Below the pieces are notes generated by a model. It did not search any database. It was not told where the DNA came from and saw only the letters and a program-made list of their open reading frames with translations. Source: Acidisarcina sp. (GTDB taxonomy: Bacteria; Acidobacteriota; Terriglobia; Terriglobales; Acidobacteriaceae). From it: a stretch of DNA of 64,000 nucleotides. The position numbers were made by a program, and so were the translations under genes. The stretch spans positions 372,001-436,000 of the forward strand of contig DATLIY010000009.1 of assembly GCA_035539175.1 (NCBI GenBank), given 5' to 3'. Positions 37,723 through 47,554 of the stretch are shown piece after piece (the stretch's first letter is position 1; each line of letters starts with the position of its first letter).

Positions 37723-40700
37723 CTAGTGGGCTGTCAGATCGCCGCCGCCGAGGTTTTGCTCGATAGTGTTTGTGCCATCCCAATTGCTGGAGAAGCGGAG
37801 AATGCCACCGTTGTAGACCGAGATCCCAAGAGTGTCATTGGTGCCGGGTGTGCCGTTATCGTGGAAGGTGAGCGTCAGTGAGTCGTTCCCTTCAATCGAG
37901 ATCGGATTCAGCGGATCCGTGACATCCTGGATGTTGGCCTTTGCGATGAACGAGCCATAGCCGCCCGCGACAGTGTCTGTGACCCCGAGCGAAGCGATCG
38001 AATTGCTCTTGATCTGGTAGATGTGTCCATTGCCGCGAACGACGATGTTGAGGTGCCCCTGCAGGTTCGTCCCGCTCTGGTTGTATTTGACGTTGAAGCC
38101 AAGGTTCGTCTTCGCGCCTGCATCACCAGCATACGTACCCATCGAGGCGCCGTTTACCAGGAAGCCGCCTCCACTGATGAAGTTGGTCTGGTTTGGCAGG
38201 TTGACCGAGATCGTGAAGCGGCTATCTCCGGCGGTGGGCAGATAATAGCTGCCCGAATCGGCAACTACAGTGATGGTGGGCGTGGCTCCCGTCTGGCTGC
38301 TCGGGAACGAGAATGTATAGCTGCAACCGATCGTTCCGACGCGCGTGTCGTCGGTAACGAGCGATGGCTGAAGATTGCTGCATGCCGGCGTGGCAATACC
38401 GTCAACCAGGATCTTGAATCGGGCATTCAGAATATTTCCTGGATAAGGATCATAGATGGGCGATGTGGTTGGTACTGCGTTGCTGTCCTGCACGGTGAAC
38501 GTCAACGGCGCGGTCACCGAGTACGTACTGCTGGATGCGGTGTAGAGCACATACTGCCCTGTATAGGTAAGATTCGAATCCTCTCCAGCAATAGGAAGCG
38601 CCGCTGTGTTCGAGCTGCCCACGAAGTCTGCAAGATCGCTCGGCGTAAATAGCGCAGTAACGGTGTGATTTCCCGGAAGCATCGACCCAGCCACGCTCTC
38701 CAACAATAGAGCGTTGGAAACCGTTGCCGTGCCGTCAGGTCCAACCAGTTGGGCATCGCCCAATTGCTGCTGGGTGCTGGTCATGTAGTTAAGGAAGAAG
38801 CTGACGCTACCACCAACCCCGGGAGATGAAACGGTAGTTGCGGAAACATTGACCACGTCACTGTACTGCGGCGTCGTGGGTGTGACCGTAACTATAGGAA
38901 CTGCTGTCGGTGCGGGAGTAATTGTGATAGCAGCAGGAGCCGAAGTTCCGGGAGTGTAGTTCGTATTGCCGGCAAAGCTTGCTGTTACCGCATAAGTGCC
39001 GACGACGATAGGCGGTGTAGGAGCGGGTCCATAAGCAGTGCTGCCCGTGCCGGAGTAACTTAGCGTCACCGGTGTGAGCGACTCCCCCTTGACGCCGGTG
39101 GCCGTGCCGCCACCGTTGCAACCTGACCCGCTGTAGACACAACTACTTCCGGTAGCCGTTACAGTCGGAGTAGCCTGGGAGACAGTTAGCGTCGACGTCG
39201 CCGAGGTTGCGGCGTAAGTGCTGTCGCCTGCATAGCTGACGTTGACGGTGTAGGAGCCGACGGCCAAACTTGCGGTCGGATAGTTCGCAATACACGTGAG
39301 CGTGCCACTACTTATTGAGCATGTTCCCTGTACTGGGTTTCCGTTGTTGACCTGGAAACTTAGCGACCCGGTCGGGCTCGTGCTGGCGTTGAATGTACCA
39401 GTCGCCGTGAGCATCGCCGATGCGGCACCATACGTTATCGCCGCAGGCGATAGACTTACATTCAGGGGATTTGTCCCAATGGTCTGGGGACTCCAGCGAT
39501 AAACGACAAGATTTGTACCGTTGTAGTCATCCTTCGTCACCACATATTCACCCGTCGATCGGAGATATGCCCGGATGCCATACATCGAATCCACGTCGTT
39601 CCCGACGTACACAGTGCTCGGGCTGCTGTTGATGAAAGTAGTATCCAAACTGCCGGTGGTCAGGTTGAAGGCATCGATATTCGGGACGGTGTGCACGTAC
39701 CCGACAAACAGATAGTTGCCAGCAGCAGCAATGGCCTTCGGATTCGTACTCGTCAACGTGATAACTGGATTCGGTGTAGTTGTATTTCCAGCTTTCCACC
39801 CATGGTAGACTTCGACCCTTGTCCCGATTGAAGTCCAGTCTGTGCTTCCTACAATTCGTTGCGCCAGAATCATCGTGTCTGTGTCTGGCAAGTAGATAAT
39901 GCGGGCCAATACCCCAATACTGGCGGGCGTGGGAGTGGCAATACCTGCTCCCCAGGTTGGTTTTCCATTGCTGTCAAAGCCAAGCAACGGATAGTGCCAG
40001 ATTGCGTTTGTCTTATCCAAGCCGGCCCAAACATCTCCCTTGCTATCGAGGCAAAATCCATTCCGGATTCTTGCCGTCGTGCCAAACGCTGTACCGGGTA
40101 TGGAGGCGTCAGGTATAGCGATATATCCATTCGCCTGATTGAAGTGGGAAAAGAAGAAGATATCCGGATTCTGTCCAGCAGCTACAAGGATCTTGTTCGG
40201 CCCTACGGTCGCAACCTGGCCAAAATGTTCCCCACGAGCTGGGTCACTCAGGTTAATTCGCGGATCATTTGGATACGTGATCGGATCGATCGTGTTCGCT
40301 ATGAATTGTCCACCGGCAGTCCCGGTGTAGATGTTGTTTCCACTGTAGAAATAAGCTCCGTCTGTACCTGAATCGGGATCACCAACCGCCTCGAAGTTTA
40401 GAGCCTGGAGCTTCCACTGCAGCGTACCAGTGCTGTCGTAAGCGTGAAGGTCCGTCTCGCCATTGCGCCCTAGATCCCAGGTTCCACCCCAGGGATTATT
40501 GAGTACGTACAAATTCCCGGTATTGTCTTTTCCAATTCCGACAACTCGTGTGAACCGCTGAGCTCCAACCTGACCTTTGGTCCCAGTCGTCGAGTCGAGA
40601 TACCCACCCTTAACGCCAAAGGTGCCAGTCAGAACTGGGGTACTCGCAATGTTGTATATCTTGATGTTCATGTCGGGCCCTTGATCGCCAACCATCAGTC

Positions 40701-41400
40701 GCGTGTTGGGCGCGTCATAATACAGGGCGGATGGACGAGAGGTTGTGCCCATCGGAATTGTGTTTAGCAGAGTTCCAGTTGGACCGAATTCGACGATTGC
40801 TCCTGCGCTCATTTGAGCGACCCAGATATTCCCTGCATTGTCCACAGCGAGCGCGCCAGGCCCCTGAACGCTGATATCTCGCTGCCAGACACCCGCAGTT
40901 GTAAATACCCGAACTCGATTGCCTGGAAAGTCGCTCGCGTAAAGCAGCGACCCGGACGTTGCCAGTCCAGTGACCACATCTGCATATTTCTGAGTTGTGG
41001 TAGCACTGACCGATATAACCAGATCTCGCGCTTTGGTGGATCGATTGTAGCGTCCCACTTTTCCGCTGCCATACGTTGTCGAATATTCCATAGCCGCAAA
41101 GAGAGAAGTTGAGTTACCAGTGATGGCACTACCTTGCGTTTCGTTGTGTGTTCCTATGGAACCTATGCTCTGGCCATTCTGGTAGATGGCAATGCTGCCT
41201 TCATTCTCGTCCCATGCAGAAGCTGTATATATAACTCCCTCGGGAGCTACCCACAGGGAACGGGCAGCGTTACCCACGTGTGTTGCATTGGTCCCATATG
41301 TGTTAGCCACCCAGTCTGTGGTGTACTGCGCACGGCAGATCGGCGCAATAGCAGCCATCAGCACGACAATAAGAAACGCGTTGATTCGTTTCACTAGCAT
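37723..41400 (-). CDS. Large secreted protein with N-terminal beta-propeller and Ig-like/MBG-type domains
   Basis: A 1225-residue exported protein; the signal peptide is MLVKRINAFLIVVLMAAIAPICRAQ. Residues about 30-640 look like NHL/SMP-30-type propeller blades (ALAVDNAGNIWVAQ, VGIGKDNTGNLYVLNN, CLDSKGDVWAGLD). From about 645 come tandem bacterial Ig-like repeats (SLSFQVNNGNPVQGTCS..., GSYTVNVSYAGDSTYAATSA, GTYAVTASFAGNTNYTPGTS), then a C-terminal beta-rich region without a recognisable sorting signal. The mix is common in acidobacterial surface or adhesive proteins; the true ligand is unknown. AGGAGA lies 9 bases before the ATG. It is a single-gene unit and converges on the broken nuclease/helicase gene. 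Confidence 0.82.
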   Translation of the reverse strand: MLVKRINAFLIVVLMAAIAPICRAQYTTDWVANTYGTNATHVGNAARSLWVAPEGVIYTASAWDENEGSIAIYQNGQSIGSIGTHNETQGSAITGNSTSLFAAMEYSTTYGSGKVGRYNRSTKARDLVISVSATTTQKYADVVTGLATSGSLLYASDFPGNRVRVFTTAGVWQRDISVQGPGALAVDNAGNIWVAQMSAGAIVEFGPTGTLLNTIPMGTTSRPSALYYDAPNTRLMVGDQGPDMNIKIYNIASTPVLTGTFGVKGGYLDSTTGTKGQVGAQRFTRVVGIGKDNTGNLYVLNNPWGGTWDLGRNGETDLHAYDSTGTLQWKLQALNFEAVGDPDSGTDGAYFYSGNNIYTGTAGGQFIANTIDPITYPNDPRINLSDPARGEHFGQVATVGPNKILVAAGQNPDIFFFSHFNQANGYIAIPDASIPGTAFGTTARIRNGFCLDSKGDVWAGLDKTNAIWHYPLLGFDSNGKPTWGAGIATPTPASIGVLARIIYLPDTDTMILAQRIVGSTDWTSIGTRVEVYHGWKAGNTTTPNPVITLTSTNPKAIAAAGNYLFVGYVHTVPNIDAFNLTTGSLDTTFINSSPSTVYVGNDVDSMYGIRAYLRSTGEYVVTKDDYNGTNLVVYRWSPQTIGTNPLNVSLSPAAITYGAASAMLTATGTFNASTSPTGSLSFQVNNGNPVQGTCSISSGTLTCIANYPTASLAVGSYTVNVSYAGDSTYAATSATSTLTVSQATPTVTATGSSCVYSGSGCNGGGTATGVKGESLTPVTLSYSGTGSTAYGPAPTPPIVVGTYAVTASFAGNTNYTPGTSAPAAITITPAPTAVPIVTVTPTTPQYSDVVNVSATTVSSPGVGGSVSFFLNYMTSTQQQLGDAQLVGPDGTATVSNALLLESVAGSMLPGNHTVTALFTPSDLADFVGSSNTAALPIAGEDSNLTYTGQYVLYTASSSTYSVTAPLTFTVQDSNAVPTTSPIYDPYPGNILNARFKILVDGIATPACSNLQPSLVTDDTRVGTIGCSYTFSFPSSQTGATPTITVVADSGSYYLPTAGDSRFTISVNLPNQTNFISGGGFLVNGASMGTYAGDAGAKTNLGFNVKYNQSGTNLQGHLNIVVRGNGHIYQIKSNSIASLGVTDTVAGGYGSFIAKANIQDVTDPLNPISIEGNDSLTLTFHDNGTPGTNDTLGISVYNGGILRFSSNWDGTNTIEQNLGGGDLTAH

Positions 41401-41889
41401 GAGCGAGGTTCTCCTAAGTCACCTGGCGCATTCGCCGGTGACATGTGTGTTCTCTTACCAACCCAAGTCTTTATTTTTTGCGTCGCAGACATGGGCGAAT
41501 TTCAAAGCAGCAACGGCCTCAAACGAAACTATTGAACTCGGACAAGATCTCTAGTCTGAGTTCCTAATGTCAATCATGTATGAGAAATTTCCAGAGACCG
41601 CTAACAGCGTTTTATTTTTTGATAAGCGCGCTGGCGTCCTGATACAACGACGACTTAAAGATAAAGAAACTCCTTTTTCTATAGAGAAGGCTGGTCTTAC
41701 GCAATAACTAATAAGATCCCGTGCAGATCGGACCGCCGGAATAGCATCTATTGCTACTAGAAATACACGGAGAAGGAGCCGACACGTTGTTTCGCGTGGT
41801 GAAATAGATTGCAGCCTCAACCAGAAGGGTAACCAATCCAGATATCCTGTCAGGAACTGCGCCGCCTATACTGAATCGGGTAAATTCTT
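41401..41889. other. Intergenic region, 489 bp
   Basis: Lies between the divergent large secreted protein and NUDIX genes. It is visibly more A+T-rich than its surroundings (for example 41580-41720). No gene with a ribosome site, strong palindrome or clear promoter was identified. It must contain the promoter of the secreted protein gene. Confidence 0.35.
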
Positions 41890-42357
41890 GTGGCAAAACG
41901 CAGCGCCGGCCTGCTGATGTATCGGCAGCGAAGCCGTGGTCTCGAGGTCTTCCTAGTTCATCCTGGCGGTCCATTCTGGGCGGCCAAGGATCTGGGAGCA
42001 TGGTCTATTCCCAAGGGGGAATACGCAGAAGGCGAGCAGCCGTTACATGCCGCCGTCCGCGAATTCCAGGAGGAGACAGGCGTTGCCGTGCAAGGAAATC
42101 TTCTCGCACTGGGCGAGGTGAAACAGGCCGGCGGAAAGATCGTCTCCGTATGGGCCCTTGAGGGTGACTGCAACCCCGGCGATTTGACCAGCAATCGCTG
42201 TCAATTGGAGTGGCCGCCGCGAACAGGGCGTTTCATCGAGTTTCCTGAAGTAGATCGTGGAGGGTGGTTTTCTCTTGCTGAGGCGAGAGAACACATGCTC
42301 AAGAGCCAGATTCCCTTCCTCGATCGGCTTACGCGGGCATTGAGCGGAGCGGAGTAG
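41890..42357 (+). CDS. NUDIX hydrolase
   Basis: Small cytosolic pyrophosphohydrolase, 155 residues. The NUDIX box is complete: Gly-x5-Glu-x7-Arg-Glu-x-x-Glu-Glu-x-Gly, in GEYAEGEQPLHAAVREFQEE then TG. RSAGLLMYRQRSRGLEVFLVHPGGPFWAAKDLGAWSIPKG-type spacing before it recalls the diadenosine-polyphosphate/NTP-hydrolase subgroup, with the extended PEVDRGGWFSLAEA helix after the box. Substrate unknown; a housecleaning role is likely. Start is a GTG with a weak ribosome site. The next gene follows after 44 bp. Confidence 0.9.
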   Translation: MAKRSAGLLMYRQRSRGLEVFLVHPGGPFWAAKDLGAWSIPKGEYAEGEQPLHAAVREFQEETGVAVQGNLLALGEVKQAGGKIVSVWALEGDCNPGDLTSNRCQLEWPPRTGRFIEFPEVDRGGWFSLAEAREHMLKSQIPFLDRLTRALSGAE

Positions 42358-42401
42358 ACGCGAAGCCGCAATCGAACAGAGCGCGCTACCATTATCTTGG
42401 T

Positions 42402-42965
42402 ATGCGATTGTTTGTTGGAATACCGCTGGCGGCAGAAGTTATCACCGAGCTCTCGGCGGTGACGATGCGTCTTCAATCCAACAACGATGGACTACGCTGG
42501 TCACCTCCTGACCTATGGCACATCACTTTGCAATTTCTAGGCAACACCGGCGCGGAACAATTCAAATGCGTTGTCGAACAGCTTCGCAAACTGCATCTGC
42601 CTCCCGTTCCTATAAAGCTTGAGTTGCTGGACCTTTTCGACCGCGCAGGGATTTTCTTTGTGGGTGTGCGACTGACTCCCGGCCTGCTCTCCCTTCAGGA
42701 GCATGTCTGCACCGCAACAAGTCTTTGTGCATTCGTCCCTGAGACTCGCCCCTATCGTCCTCACGTCACCCTGGCGAGAAGCAGAGGCAAAGGCCCGGGA
42801 CAAGCTTTCCACGCACTGAAGAGCAGGATCCACCACCAGCCCACCTTCACCAGGTTTACCGCTGATGCGTTCCTTCTTTATGAAAGCTTGCCCGCGCCCA
42901 CTGGTTCTCAATACGAGATCCGCGAGCGGTTTCTCCTCGATGGCGGTTCCCGAGCTGGATCTTAA
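42402..42965 (+). CDS. thpR: RNA 2',3'-cyclic phosphodiesterase (2H family)
   Basis: 187-residue member of the 2H phosphoesterase superfamily, related to E. coli ThpR/LigT. It opens 2',3'-cyclic phosphates on RNA ends, and some members ligate tRNA halves in vitro. The two catalytic HxT motifs are HITLQFLG and HVTLARS, with the family-typical start MRLFVGIPL. The length is normal. Adjacent to the NUDIX gene on the same strand with a 44-bp gap, so both may be co-transcribed. Confidence 0.92.
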   Translation: MRLFVGIPLAAEVITELSAVTMRLQSNNDGLRWSPPDLWHITLQFLGNTGAEQFKCVVEQLRKLHLPPVPIKLELLDLFDRAGIFFVGVRLTPGLLSLQEHVCTATSLCAFVPETRPYRPHVTLARSRGKGPGQAFHALKSRIHHQPTFTRFTADAFLLYESLPAPTGSQYEIRERFLLDGGSRAGS

Positions 42966-43138
42966 CGCTCCATTCGGTCGCCTCCCCATCAGCCTCATCC
43001 ATTAGAATGTGGGAGTCTTCCAGCGAGACCTCGCGAGCGGCTTCTCCTGGACTTGTGAACACCGATACTACAACGAAACAATTCCAACGAAGCCGTGACA
43101 TCAACTTGCTAGCTGCCACGCACAGACAGGTCTCCTCC

Positions 43139-44380
43139 ATGGCGGAACGCCACCGAACGCTGCTCCCAGTCTTCCTCTACTTTCTGGTTGCTGGCGTCGC
43201 CACGGTTATGCTCGGACCTATCTTGCCGACCCTCAATGCACGATGGCATTTGCCTGATGCACAGTTGGGGACGCTCTTCGTCGCGTCGTTTGTGGGGCAA
43301 CTGCTTGGAGCCTGGTTCGCGACGCGGCGCCTGGGATTGAGCCTGCTATGCGGTGCGCTGTGCTCGGCACTCGGATGCCTTGGACTTACTTATTCCGGAT
43401 TCCTGATCGCCCACGTTGCCTTCTTCGTCATCGGACTTGGGCTTGGCGCTGGGCTGACCGCCGGCAACGTAATCATAGGCACGATCGATGCTGTCGAAAC
43501 CAGCGCTCCCCTTGCGCCTGAACGTAAACGCTATTCCACTTCCAGGCTGCTGGCGCTGTTGAATATGGGGTGGGGCCTGGGTGCCATTGCATGTCCGCTG
43601 CTGCTGCGATGGAGCCTGCATCGGCAGGTCTTCGAAATCACTGAGTCTGGGACGACGGGCAATGCAGCCGGCAACTTGAAATGGTTCTTCCTCCTTGTGA
43701 TGATTGGCCTGACGATCGCGGCAGTGCTATTCGCTTTTCTGTTACCGAAAAGGTACTATGGCCTTTCATTGGACAGCGGATCTGGTACGAGGCTTCCCTG
43801 GCCGACTCTATGGCTTTTTCTTGCCACGCTGTTTCTATATATAGGAATAGAGAATTCACTAGGTGGCTGGCTACCGACCTATGGACAACGCATCATTCCA
43901 GGTAGTTTGAGTTCCGGGATTGCCTCCTCGATCTCGTTCTACTTCTGGATTGGCCAACTATGCGGTCGCAGTTTAATGGCCCTTCTGCTCAGAGATGTAA
44001 ACGAGCGGCGTGCCTATCGCGGAAGCCTGGTGGCGCTCATCCTTATAGTTGGCGTTTTGATTCTGGCACCACATCTTACAGCGCCTATCCTCATCTGCCT
44101 GACGATAATCACAGCGATGAGCTTGGCGCCTCTATATCCGTTGGTGGTTTCGTTCATGCTATCGCGCACCGGGAACAACCCAAGGCTGGGCCGCATCTTT
44201 GCCTCCGCATCTCTTGGGGGGGCCACATTGCCGTGGTTGACGGGGCTTGTCTCTACCTACTTCCAGGCACTTCGTATCGGCCTTTTGGTCCCAACGTTCG
44301 GCGCGCTCATGCTATTGATGCTTTCTTCCCTTCTACCCCATGATCGCGATGAGCAACCCCAGGTTGTAGCCAGACCTTAG
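43139..44380 (+). CDS. MFS transporter
   Basis: Inner-membrane major facilitator superfamily permease of about 413 residues with around 12 hydrophobic helices. The first helix is FLYFLVAGVATVMLGPILPTL. The loop 2-3 region (GTLFVASFVGQLLGAWFATRRLG) carries the MFS signature G-x-x-x-D/A-R-x-G-R/L pattern in degenerate form. SLGGATLPWLTGL near the C-terminus recalls sugar/drug permeases such as FucP-like proteins. Substrate unknown. The open frame reaches back to 43007, but those 44 residues are polar and lack a ribosome site, so the ATG at 43139 is preferred. It converges with the CRTAC1-like gene with only 6 bp between stops. Confidence 0.86.
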   Translation: MAERHRTLLPVFLYFLVAGVATVMLGPILPTLNARWHLPDAQLGTLFVASFVGQLLGAWFATRRLGLSLLCGALCSALGCLGLTYSGFLIAHVAFFVIGLGLGAGLTAGNVIIGTIDAVETSAPLAPERKRYSTSRLLALLNMGWGLGAIACPLLLRWSLHRQVFEITESGTTGNAAGNLKWFFLLVMIGLTIAAVLFAFLLPKRYYGLSLDSGSGTRLPWPTLWLFLATLFLYIGIENSLGGWLPTYGQRIIPGSLSSGIASSISFYFWIGQLCGRSLMALLLRDVNERRAYRGSLVALILIVGVLILAPHLTAPILICLTIITAMSLAPLYPLVVSFMLSRTGNNPRLGRIFASASLGGATLPWLTGLVSTYFQALRIGLLVPTFGALMLLMLSSLLPHDRDEQPQVVARP

Positions 44381-44386
44381 ACTCGA

Positions 44387-46264
44387 TCAGGGGTGCCTGG
44401 AAGATTCGGGCTGTTGCGGATGAAGCAGCGTGATTCCCTTACCTTCTGTAACACGATAGTAGTGATCGGCAGCTATGTTTTCGAATACTTCAGTCTTTCC
44501 AGCAGGCCAAAGAATCTCTACTTTATCCAGGTGATCGCGGTTTTCCAAACCAAAATGGATGCGCAGATCGCTCTGCGATAAGTAACTGCCACCACTGTGC
44601 ACTTCACCTAATTGGACCAGATCTCCCGCAGTTGCCCTGACTCGAGCATTCAGCGCCAAATGATTACTCTTAGTTCCTTCTAACTCAAAGCTGATCCAGT
44701 GATTCGCAGGACCTCCCGTGGGACGAAGGATCATCGGACCGCCCGACAAGTTCTCTACCACGATATCGATTCTGCCATCATTGAAGAGATCGCCCATTGC
44801 TACTCCGCGGCTCACCTGAGGCGTTTGAATCGCCGGACCGGCGAGTTGACTTATATCCTTGAAAGTACCGTCTCGCTGATTCAGAAACAGCAGCTTGGGT
44901 TCTCGATAGCTTGCATCCAGATGGGCATTATCAACCTGCGGATAGACATGACCATTGACGAGGAAGAAGTCCTGCCATCCATCATTATCAAAATCAAAAA
45001 ATCCATCTCCCCAACCAACATACGGAGCTGTCCTTCGCGCAAGGCCAGCATGCGCAGAACTATCGGTGAAGGCATTGTTTCCATCATTCCGAAACAGAGC
45101 GGCGTATTCATGATTGAAGTGCGACACAGCGATGGAGAAGCGCCGTCCCGTATTGAGATAGTCTCCCAGGGCGACGCCCATATTTGCCTGTTCTGATCCG
45201 TCATCGCTCAGCGCAACGCCAGCCGTCATTGCAATATCTGTGAAGGTGCCATCGCCGTTGTTGTGGTAGAGATAGTTTGTCTCTCCGTCATTAGTTACAA
45301 AAAGATCGAGGCGGCCATCGTCATCAAAATCTTCCCACACCGACGTCAGCCCAAAATACTTTTGGGGATCATCAACCCTGGCCTTCTTCGAGACATCCGT
45401 AAAGGTTCCGTCGCCGTTGTTGTGGTAAAGGTTGTCGGGAGCTCCCTTTAGACCTCGCGGCCCGCACTGAACATCAATCCCCTCGTACTTGCATGTTTTA
45501 CTTGAGCCAAAAGCAGGAAGGTCATCCAGATGAAAATCAACGTAGTGCGAGACGAACAGATCCACCCAGCCATCCCCGTCGTAGTCTCCGAAGGTTGCAC
45601 CCGTAGCCCATTGTGTATCGTTGCTTAAGCCTGCCTGCCGTGTAACATCCTTAAAGGTCCCATCATGTTGATTGCGGTATAACACTACGCCGCCGAAACA
45701 TGTCACCAAGAGATCGGGCCAACCATCGTTATCGTAGTCTCCCACGACCGCGCCCATAGCCCAGCAGGGATATCCAACTCCAGCCTTTTCCGTGACGTCG
45801 GTAAACGTACCATCATGATTATTGTGATAAAGAGCGCTGCGCGACTTCTTTCCGGAGAGAGCCATCTGAACGCTTTGCGCATTGGTGAAATAAATATCCG
45901 GCCAGCCATCGCGGTCGTAGTCAATGAGCGCCACACCTCCACTCATCGATTCGACAATATATTTTTGTTCGGGTGATGACTGATGCTGAAAGGTAATTCC
46001 GGTGGAGGCAGTAATGTCTACAAGCTCGGGTAGTTGTTGTTTTCCTCGATCAGCAGTGGATGGACGCTCCGTGGAACTGTGCGAGCTTCCGCTTTGCTTT
46101 CTGCCAAATTGTGGATCTTCCTTCTGTGGCCCCATGCCGCTTTGCGCGAAGGATGGAATGCACGTAAGGAGCGCCGCAAGCAGCAAAGCCCATGCACTCA
46201 TGCCGCGAACCTGTCTCTCGCGTGCATGAGTTAGAAGGCTCTTTGAGTGCTCACTTCTCGGCAT
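44387..46264 (-). CDS. CRTAC1-like FG-GAP/VCBS repeat protein with ASPIC/UnbV C-terminus
   Basis: Exported protein of about 625 residues. A long n-region precedes the signal hydrophobic core SAWALLLAALLTCIPSFAQ. Multiple integrin-like calcium-binding FG-GAP/VCBS blades with D-x-D-x-D-G loops (DYDRDGWPDIYFTNAQ, DYDNDGWPDLLVTC, DFDDDGRLDLFVTND, DFDNDGWQDFFLVNG) form a propeller. The end (LGEVHSGGSYLSQSDLRIHFGLEN ... VEILWPAGKTEVFENI) is the ASPIC/UnbV domain. Function unknown; the pair with a TPR protein is frequent near TonB receptors in acidobacteria and bacteroidetes. AAGGA precedes the Met at 46264; alternatives are 46285 and 46201. It overlaps the TPR gene by 14 bp. Confidence 0.88.
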   Translation of the reverse strand: MPRSEHSKSLLTHARERQVRGMSAWALLLAALLTCIPSFAQSGMGPQKEDPQFGRKQSGSSHSSTERPSTADRGKQQLPELVDITASTGITFQHQSSPEQKYIVESMSGGVALIDYDRDGWPDIYFTNAQSVQMALSGKKSRSALYHNNHDGTFTDVTEKAGVGYPCWAMGAVVGDYDNDGWPDLLVTCFGGVVLYRNQHDGTFKDVTRQAGLSNDTQWATGATFGDYDGDGWVDLFVSHYVDFHLDDLPAFGSSKTCKYEGIDVQCGPRGLKGAPDNLYHNNGDGTFTDVSKKARVDDPQKYFGLTSVWEDFDDDGRLDLFVTNDGETNYLYHNNGDGTFTDIAMTAGVALSDDGSEQANMGVALGDYLNTGRRFSIAVSHFNHEYAALFRNDGNNAFTDSSAHAGLARRTAPYVGWGDGFFDFDNDGWQDFFLVNGHVYPQVDNAHLDASYREPKLLFLNQRDGTFKDISQLAGPAIQTPQVSRGVAMGDLFNDGRIDIVVENLSGGPMILRPTGGPANHWISFELEGTKSNHLALNARVRATAGDLVQLGEVHSGGSYLSQSDLRIHFGLENRDHLDKVEILWPAGKTEVFENIAADHYYRVTEGKGITLLHPQQPESSRHP

Positions 46265-47447
46265 CGGGAACTGCATCCTTGGCATTTGCCGGCAAGCGCA
46301 TTTTCTTATATGCCTCGCGCAATTTTTCCTTCATCTCCTTGTACTTTTTGTATTGCTCAATCTCGCGCTCTGCATCGGCAGTGCGTCCTGCATGACGATA
46401 GAGAGTGCCGAGCCGGAAGTGTGCAACAGCACTGGTTGGATCTAGCTGTACGGCATGCTCCAGCAGCGGGAGAGCTTTATCAGACTGCTGATTCGCGACA
46501 TATATCCGGGCAAGCCCCAGCATCGCGTCTGTGTCATCCGGCCGCAGTTCGAGAGCATGCGAATAATGCGCGATCGCTAGTTTCTCATCGCCATGCTTAT
46601 CCGCAAGCTCTCCCAGCTTGCACTCTGATTTTCCATCGAATGGATTCGCAGCCAGAGCGGCTTTGTACTCGATCTCAGCCTCTTTATGACCAGCCTCCGT
46701 ATCCAAAGAATTCAGAATCTCCGCCAGCTCAAAATGAAGTCCGGGTAACTTCGGATCGATCTTGAGAGCTTCACGGAAGTTAGCAATCGCGGCTTGAGTA
46801 TCCCCCTGGCGAGCTAACTCATGCGCCATCATCTGATGTACCTGGGCAGACTCCGGATCGGTTATAGCTAAGGACAATCCCGCTTCGCCTGCCTGATCCG
46901 AATAGATGCGATAGGCCGCGTAAAGGATACTGGCATTGGCAGGGTCTAGGGCTCGGAGAACGGATACTGTAGTCGCTGCTTTGTCTAGGTCTCCGGTAGC
47001 CGTGTAACTCTCAATCAGCTCCAGGCCGACTTCGGTGCGTATCTTGGTTTCCGATAACTGTGGGAAGGCTGCTTCCAGATCGGTACGACCAGCCTCGTCC
47101 TCCCCTGTCCTCCGTTCACACATGCCGAGCAATGCCTGTATCTTCCATAGGCCTGGATGCAGCTTGAGGGCATCCTGCAGATGAGGAAGAGCATTCTTGT
47201 AGTCCTGGCGAAAAAACAAAAGTACACCGAGGTTTGCCTGGGCATCGGCATTGGCTGGGTCGAGCTTGACCAGCGCCTGCAGTTCGGGTATCGCGAGGTC
47301 AGGCTTCTTTTCGAGAAGCAGAGCCTGCGCCTTTCGCGTATGCAGGTCGATCTCACGCTGCTTGTCGCCGGTTGCCTGCGCAAAGCACAGTGCGGAGCCC
47401 AGCAGAATACCGATTCCAGTGATTACGAGGCGATATTTTCGAGTCAT
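46251..47447 (-). CDS. Secreted tetratricopeptide-repeat protein
   Basis: About 398 residues: a signal peptide (MTRKYRLVITGIGILLGSALCFAQ) and then some eight TPR helices pairs, for example PDLAIPELQALVKLDPANADAQ, AIANFREALKIDPKLPG, LAIAHYSHALELRPDDTDAM and ALPLLEHAVQLDPTSAVA. TPRs mediate protein-protein contacts, so it probably scaffolds with the CRTAC1-like product whose gene overlaps its end. The frame is open to 47510, but that start lies within a strong terminator hairpin of the upstream receptor gene, so the downstream ATG with the signal peptide is preferred. Confidence 0.85.
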   Translation of the reverse strand: MTRKYRLVITGIGILLGSALCFAQATGDKQREIDLHTRKAQALLLEKKPDLAIPELQALVKLDPANADAQANLGVLLFFRQDYKNALPHLQDALKLHPGLWKIQALLGMCERRTGEDEAGRTDLEAAFPQLSETKIRTEVGLELIESYTATGDLDKAATTVSVLRALDPANASILYAAYRIYSDQAGEAGLSLAITDPESAQVHQMMAHELARQGDTQAAIANFREALKIDPKLPGLHFELAEILNSLDTEAGHKEAEIEYKAALAANPFDGKSECKLGELADKHGDEKLAIAHYSHALELRPDDTDAMLGLARIYVANQQSDKALPLLEHAVQLDPTSAVAHFRLGTLYRHAGRTADAEREIEQYKKYKEMKEKLREAYKKMRLPANAKDAVPDAEK

Positions 47448-47491
47448 CACATTCAAATCATATACACGCAGATCGCGGAGATCGATCTCCA

Positions 47492-47529
47492 TAAAAAGGA
47501 GAGACGGCAATCTCTTGCCGCCTCTCCTT
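47492..47529 (-). terminator. Intrinsic terminator after the TonB receptor
   Basis: Arms 47496-47510 and 47515-47529 pair over 15 bp with one G-U and the loop tctc. On the minus strand the stem is followed by a run of T. It separates the receptor from the TPR/CRTAC1 genes, so those either have a promoter of their own or depend on read-through. Confidence 0.8.
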
Positions 47530-47554
47530 TACGAAAACCCCGATTCGGCCAGAA

